A DNA stretch of 32,777 bases from Chara braunii (lineage: Eukaryota; Streptophyta; Charophyceae; Charales; Characeae). The DNA is taken from assembly GCA_003427395.1 (NCBI GenBank), contig BFEA01000016.1:3313505-3346281 (forward strand), in the 5' to 3' direction. The position numbers and the translations under genes were made by a program. Below the pieces are notes generated by a model. The model searched no databases and had not been told where the DNA came from. It saw only the letters and a list, made by a program, of their open reading frames with translations. Below, piece by piece: positions 29,062 to 32,777 of this stretch. Positions within the stretch are counted from its first letter, which is position 1, and every line of letters begins with the position of its first letter.

Positions 29062-29555
29062 AACAGAGAAATCTGGAATGAGGAAGCAGGAGAGAGAAAA
29101 AACAAAGGATTAGGCTGTAGAAGGGAGTGATGCCCTGAGGAGAGAACCACAAGATGAAAGAAATAGCGGCGGCAAGCAAGCGAGCGCAAGAACAGGGGCA
29201 CATAGAACATAGCAGGAGGCCGGGAGGGCCATTGGAATACAATAAGAATAAGGCCAAAGGACCCTTTGAACTAGCAATTGCAGCACGACAGCAATAAGGG
29301 AATGAGGAAGTTGAGGAATGGGCGGCCAGAAGCCGCGGGAAGCCAAGAAATGAGGGTCCAATGTGGGGGCCACCTATGGGAGCCTCGGAGCGGAGACCCG
29401 CGACCAAAGAGATCGGCACGCACAAGGCGCGAGGAAAGACTAAGGAGAGGGGTCGCTATGGGGCGACAAGACGCTCAAGGGGCATGGGACACCTCGGGGA
29501 AAAGCACCCGGGGCCACGTAGGACTAAGTAAAAATAATGGCGTCCGGGGCGAAAT
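29062..29555. other. Purine-rich non-coding sequence upstream of the ORF
   Basis: The plus strand is rich in GGA, GAA and GGC words, with no recognised repeat. Frames on both strands (29278-29607 plus, 29027-29425 minus) lack domain features. It probably forms part of the element's 5' untranslated region. Confidence 0.4.
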
Positions 29556-29670
29556 GTGTCGGGGACCGCCGACGGGACTAAGTATCGTGGACCGCCGACG
29601 AGACTAAGTGTCGGGGACCGCCGACGGGACTAAAGTGTCGGGGACCACCAACGGGACAAGTAGCGGGGAC
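29556..29670 (+). repeat. 26-bp tandem repeat, 4.4 copies
   Basis: Units of TGTCGGGGACCGCCGACGGG plus ACTAAG repeat at 29557, 29582, 29608 and 29636, with a partial unit at 29661. Each unit has a self-complementary core (GTCGG...CCGAC). A related half-unit (GGACTAAGTAAAA) lies at 29521. Confidence 0.88.
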
Positions 29671-29734
29671 ATGTGAAAATCCCAAAAAGAAACGGCATCA
29701 CCGCATGAGGGGAAAATAATAAATGCAAGGCGCA

Positions 29735-31285
29735 CCGTCAAGATCGACATCTTGACGGCCAAGAATATTAGCACCACTAGTGCAAGTACTAGTGGTGACA
29801 AACGGGGAGGCCAACAGGAAAAGGAAGAGTCAAGAAAACTGAAGTGGGAGACATGGGAGCAATCCGAAAAATCTCGGATCAGCCTCCCTCAAGAAAATAG
29901 AGTCAAATGAGACCCCATGTGAAAAATAGCCCTCCGGGAGAAAATTGGAGTAGGAGGGACCATTGTGGGAGAAATGTAGGAGTAAAAGGAGGCTCCCATG
30001 GGCATGGGAATACCATTATTGCAGTCCGAGAAATAACGGACTGCACCTTGGGCATAGGGAGGGCCAAAACTAAGAGGAAGAGGCTAGAAAAGGGCCTTAA
30101 CGGTCACTTGACATTTGACATGCTAGAAAAAAGAGAGGAAAGAAAAAAAAAAGTGGGAGAATAAGACAAAAAAAGTGAGAGGGAGTGAGTGAGTTGGCCG
30201 TCAGTAGGGACTGACATGTCCCTACTGTCCAAGAAAGGAGGAGAAAAAGAAAAGAAAATAAAATAAAAGAAAAGAAAAGAGAAAAAGACCTTAACGGTAA
30301 AAAACGGTCACTTGGGGAGATTCATCCGTGACCAGATTCATTCTGGAATATGGCGGTTACAAAGGACTTGGATTTTCTTTGATTTTTGCAGAGAAAATCA
30401 AAGAAAATCAAGGCCTCTTGCAACCGGAATAAAACGGAATACATGCATGAGGAGAAACACATGTTTTAGGTGCATCCGGAGCCAAAATCAAGGTCGGATG
30501 CACTTGGGAGTTGGCCGTTTCTTTTTCTTTTGAGTAAGGGCTAGTTGTGGGTCATTGGGGCTAAGGAATTGACCCCCATTGCAGTCCGAGTTGCAACGGA
30601 CTGCATGGGAGAGAGAAAACACATGTTCTAGGTGCATCCGGAGCCAATATTGAGCCCGGATGCACTAGAAAATTTAACGCATCATTTTCTTTCAACATGG
30701 GGCAAGTTGTAGGGCTGTGGGTATGGAAAACAGCCATGACTACAGTCCGAGAAATTACGGACTGCATGGGGATGCGAAGGCCAAGGGGAAATGGACTACG
30801 GCAAACCCGAAAGGCTAGAAAAGAGCAATTTCGGCAAGGGGCAAGTAAATACGATAAACGGCAACCGTGAGATGAGATCTCACGGCCTAGAAAAATCAGC
30901 ACACATGTAGAGATGATGGGACCACCAAGGGTAAGGAGGCCCGAAAATAAAAATGGGACGCCGTCCGGAATGTTGTCGGGGAGCAAATGGGTCCAAATAA
31001 TAAAAATTGGAAAAACGGGACACGCGCGGGCGAGACAAGGAAATGGAGCTAGCATGTAGGAAAATGGCGGGGACTTGGGATGTCCCAAGGGAACCATGAG
31101 CAAACACAAAGAATAATTGTGCAAGCGAGTGGCACCGTCAAGATCAAGGATCTAGACGATGGAAAATATTAGCACCACTAGTGCAAGCACGAGTGGGAGC
31201 AAGTGAGGAAGCCATGGGAGAAAGAAAAGTGGAATAAGGGTGTTGGGAAGGCTGCCCAGCAGTCCGGGATATCTTGGACTAGCAA
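29735..31285 (+). repeat. Array of stem-loops in the non-coding zone
   Basis: Perfect or near-perfect hairpins recur in otherwise non-coding DNA. Arms: CCGTCAAGAT 29735/29749; CACCACTAGT 29772/29788; GCAGTCCG 30021/30037; CAGTAGGGAC 30201/30217; GATTTTCTTTGATTTT 30371/30394 (16 bp); GTGCATCCG 30470/30495; GCAGTCCG 30581/30597; GTGCATCCG 30632/30657; CAGTCCG 30743/30758; CCGTGAGAT 30865/30877. Degenerate versions of the first two recur at 31136-31200, and of GCAGTCC at 31259. Loops are 3-16 bases. The same arm words reused with different loops indicate dispersed modules. They may act in element RNA or be miniature inverted elements. Confidence 0.75.
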
Positions 31286-31300
31286 GGCATAAGAACAATT

Positions 31301-31661
31301 GAAGAAAATTCCTTTAGCTGTGTTGGGATTTATTTGAATCTTGTGACGTTGCGTCTACCGTGTGATCTTAAACTTTGCTTTATATGTATTTGTAGCATAC
31401 ACATTTTCTATGGTGGAATGAACAGTAGGATTGTTTTTTGGTAATAATGCTCCCTACTCCTTTAAGCCCTGGTGTTCATTGTCATTGGATCCTGCTTTCG
31501 CAACTTTTTCCTTTACATGCGTGATGGAATTTGTGAAATGAATGACATTTATCAGGGTCCCAATGGGGTGTATCCCGTGGTGTGACGGTGGAATGGAGCA
31601 TGTATTTGGTATGTGTTGAAGCGTCCGCAATATGTGTTCACACACATCATCACACACACAT
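31301..31661 (-). repeat. Right arm of long inverted repeat
   Basis: This is the reverse complement of 22941-23312, with scattered substitutions and a few short indels. The minus-strand frame 31738-31454 (MTCVCDDVCEHILRTLQHIP) reads through the arm and continues beyond it. The arm therefore lies upstream of the element ORF on its own strand, as the left arm lies upstream of the plus-strand RT half. Confidence 0.92.
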
Positions 31662-31803
31662 GTCATCTCGGGGGTTGGTACCCTCGGTGAAAGTTTCTTC
31701 TCGTGGCTGATACCCACGACCTCTTGCTCGTGACCCACAATTGGGATACAATATACCGCAGGTTGTGGTTTATCTCCTGATTTGCTTTTATTGAGTTATT
31801 CTC

Positions 31804-32115
31804 ATGGGTACTGTCGTGTATGGGTGTGATGCTCATGATAGTGCTTTAGTCTACCGTTTCCAGGACTTTGTTGCCCCTCAAGTGCTATGGATTGCGGATC
31901 TTGTTACTGGAGACAAGGCCTGGCTTGCCCGATTTCGTCCCCCATCCAGCCGCACCCACACACTGATAGCCTATGCTCAGAAGCAGGTTATAGCGGAAGT
32001 CAGGAAAAGGTTCATATCGCCCGAAATTCACACCCTCCCCCTGATTGATTACTTGTCATTCAACGATTGGGCCAAATTGATTTATGTATACCGTTGTAGG
32101 GCCAAACCCCGGTAG
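31804..32115 (+). CDS. Unrecognised 103-codon open frame
   Basis: From ATG it reads MGTVVYGCDAHDSALVYRFQ, VLWIADLVTGDKAWLARFRP and ends YVYRCRAKPR before a stop at 32113. The residue composition is protein-like and no low-complexity sequence underlies it. The family was not recognised. It may be the start of another transposon ORF running out of the window, or a relic. No promoter or splice signal was identified. Confidence 0.35.
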   Translation: MGTVVYGCDAHDSALVYRFQDFVAPQVLWIADLVTGDKAWLARFRPPSSRTHTLIAYAQKQVIAEVRKRFISPEIHTLPLIDYLSFNDWAKLIYVYRCRAKPR

Positions 32116-32345
32116 ACTTTCGAGCCTTAGTCGACCCCACTGCGGGTCCCAGTTGGCTCGGCCCGCCCACACTCATGCTCAGGGCGCGGGCCATTCGTCC
32201 CAATGTCACCCTCACCTAGTGCTTTGAGATGGATGGGGGTGGGCCATCGCGCGAGAGAGCTTTAACATTGGGGATGTAGCTCAGGCCTCACGCCGGGTGA
32301 TAGTCTCGCTGGTCGTTCCACAACGCTGATTTTTTTTTTATTCTT
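32116..32345. other. Spacer with a possible tRNA-like start
   Basis: GGGGATGTAGCTCAG at 32270-32284 equals the first fifteen bases of many tRNA-Ala genes, and a T run (32331-32339) could end Pol III transcription. The rest does not fold as a tRNA and no proper B box was found. The call is weak. Confidence 0.3.
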
Positions 32346-32349
32346 TATT

Positions 32350-32777
32350 GTGTTCTCAAGCAATTGCTCCTTCCAATACGCAGGCAGTTCAGGGGTTCTT
32401 TGAGTCTTTCTCTTCTCTTGTGCGTAGGCTAAGCGTCATCCTTAGGCCACGCACCATTTCCCTAAGCATTTCGGCTATATGGTGTCATCGGGGTGCGGTG
32501 GGGCCGTCCTTCCCCTCGCCTCTACGCATCCTTCAGATCTCACAATTTGCTTCCCACCTTATTGAAGTAGGTCCATTAGTCTTTTCGGGGTCCTCATATG
32601 CATGCACAGATAACATCACATTTTCCTTGGTACGATTGCACTCTCAATCACACTTCCAAGTTTCAAGTGCAAAAATCATTTTCATGAATTGGCTCTATGT
32701 CAAGGGTCCCATAGCCCCTTTGTCCCTCTTCCCTTTTCCTCTTGGTGCCCAGTTCCTCTCGCCCTTATCCCGCTCAA
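32350..32777 (+). CDS. Open frame without ATG, running off the window
   Basis: The phase from about 32350 is free of stops to the last base (about 142 codons). It reads QAIAPSNTQAVQGFFESFSS, LRPRTISLSISAIWCHRGAV and IIFMNWLYVKGPIAPLSLFP. It is Ser/Leu/Phe-rich with no early ATG. Its length is notable, but chance or a transposon fragment is possible. The family is unknown. Confidence 0.25.

Noticed and set aside
22941-31661. Polinton/Maverick virus-like element because of long inverted ends
   Set aside because: No DNA polymerase B, integrase, ATPase or capsid motif; the only recognisable enzyme is a Penelope-like RT and the unit is too short.
32270-32340. tRNA-Ala gene starting GGGGATGTAGCTCAG with T-run terminator
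   Set aside because: Only the first fifteen bases fit; no anticodon arm, T arm or matching acceptor end.

Overview
The window is a repeat-dense stretch of a nuclear green-lineage genome. Two and a bit copies of the plant-type telomere heptamer (TTTAGGG) end a LINE at 2952-2971. Several degenerate retroelement proteins here resemble families I remember from the charophyte alga Chara braunii. That species assignment is recollection and was not tested. Three ambiguous bases (10513, 17148, 17168) sit in or beside repeats, so this is a draft assembly.

Layout. 1-2971: 3' part of a decayed LINE (reverse transcriptase plus RT-associated zinc-binding domain). 3180-4210: short tandem repeats and GT-rich minisatellites. 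About 4308-8076: the only locus that looks like a single-copy host gene, with two short candidate exons, a tRNA-derived short element, minisatellites, then a 600-codon Ser-rich exon ending in an acidic tract. 9224-9484: a second possible terminal exon. 10378-10834: GGGT, GT, GA and TTC tracts in a row. 10835-12262: an array of a roughly 220-bp repeat, one unit of which carries the 5' half of an organelle-type tRNA-Ser(UGA). 12263-13485: GC-rich broken gene, probably a PIF/Harbinger transposase relic. 13780-16395: an 88-bp satellite interrupted by a 0.68-kb tRNA-headed insertion.

16612-22545: a minus-strand LINE relic split by a 5.0-kb Penelope-like element (17030-22034) bounded by an 11-bp target duplication. 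That element has 602-bp direct terminal repeats. In its own direction it reads zinc-knuckle/coiled-coil region, GIY-YIG nuclease, linker, reverse transcriptase, so the nuclease lies upstream of the RT.

22941-31661: an 8.7-kb unit bounded by inverted repeats of about 370 bp. It carries a second Penelope-like RT family in two pieces on opposite strands: N-terminal and first catalytic half on minus (29061 to 26167), YIDD half on plus (24734 to 25342). The two pieces meet at the same tyrosine codon, as expected from inversion of about 1.43 kb. Between the coding part and the right arm lies a 1.6-kb non-coding zone of perfect stem-loops, several occurring as repeated modules. 31740-32777 holds two weak open frames and a possible tRNA-like relic.

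No gene here works as an operon. The content is successive layers of retroelement insertion, decay and tandem repeat growth around one or two host genes.
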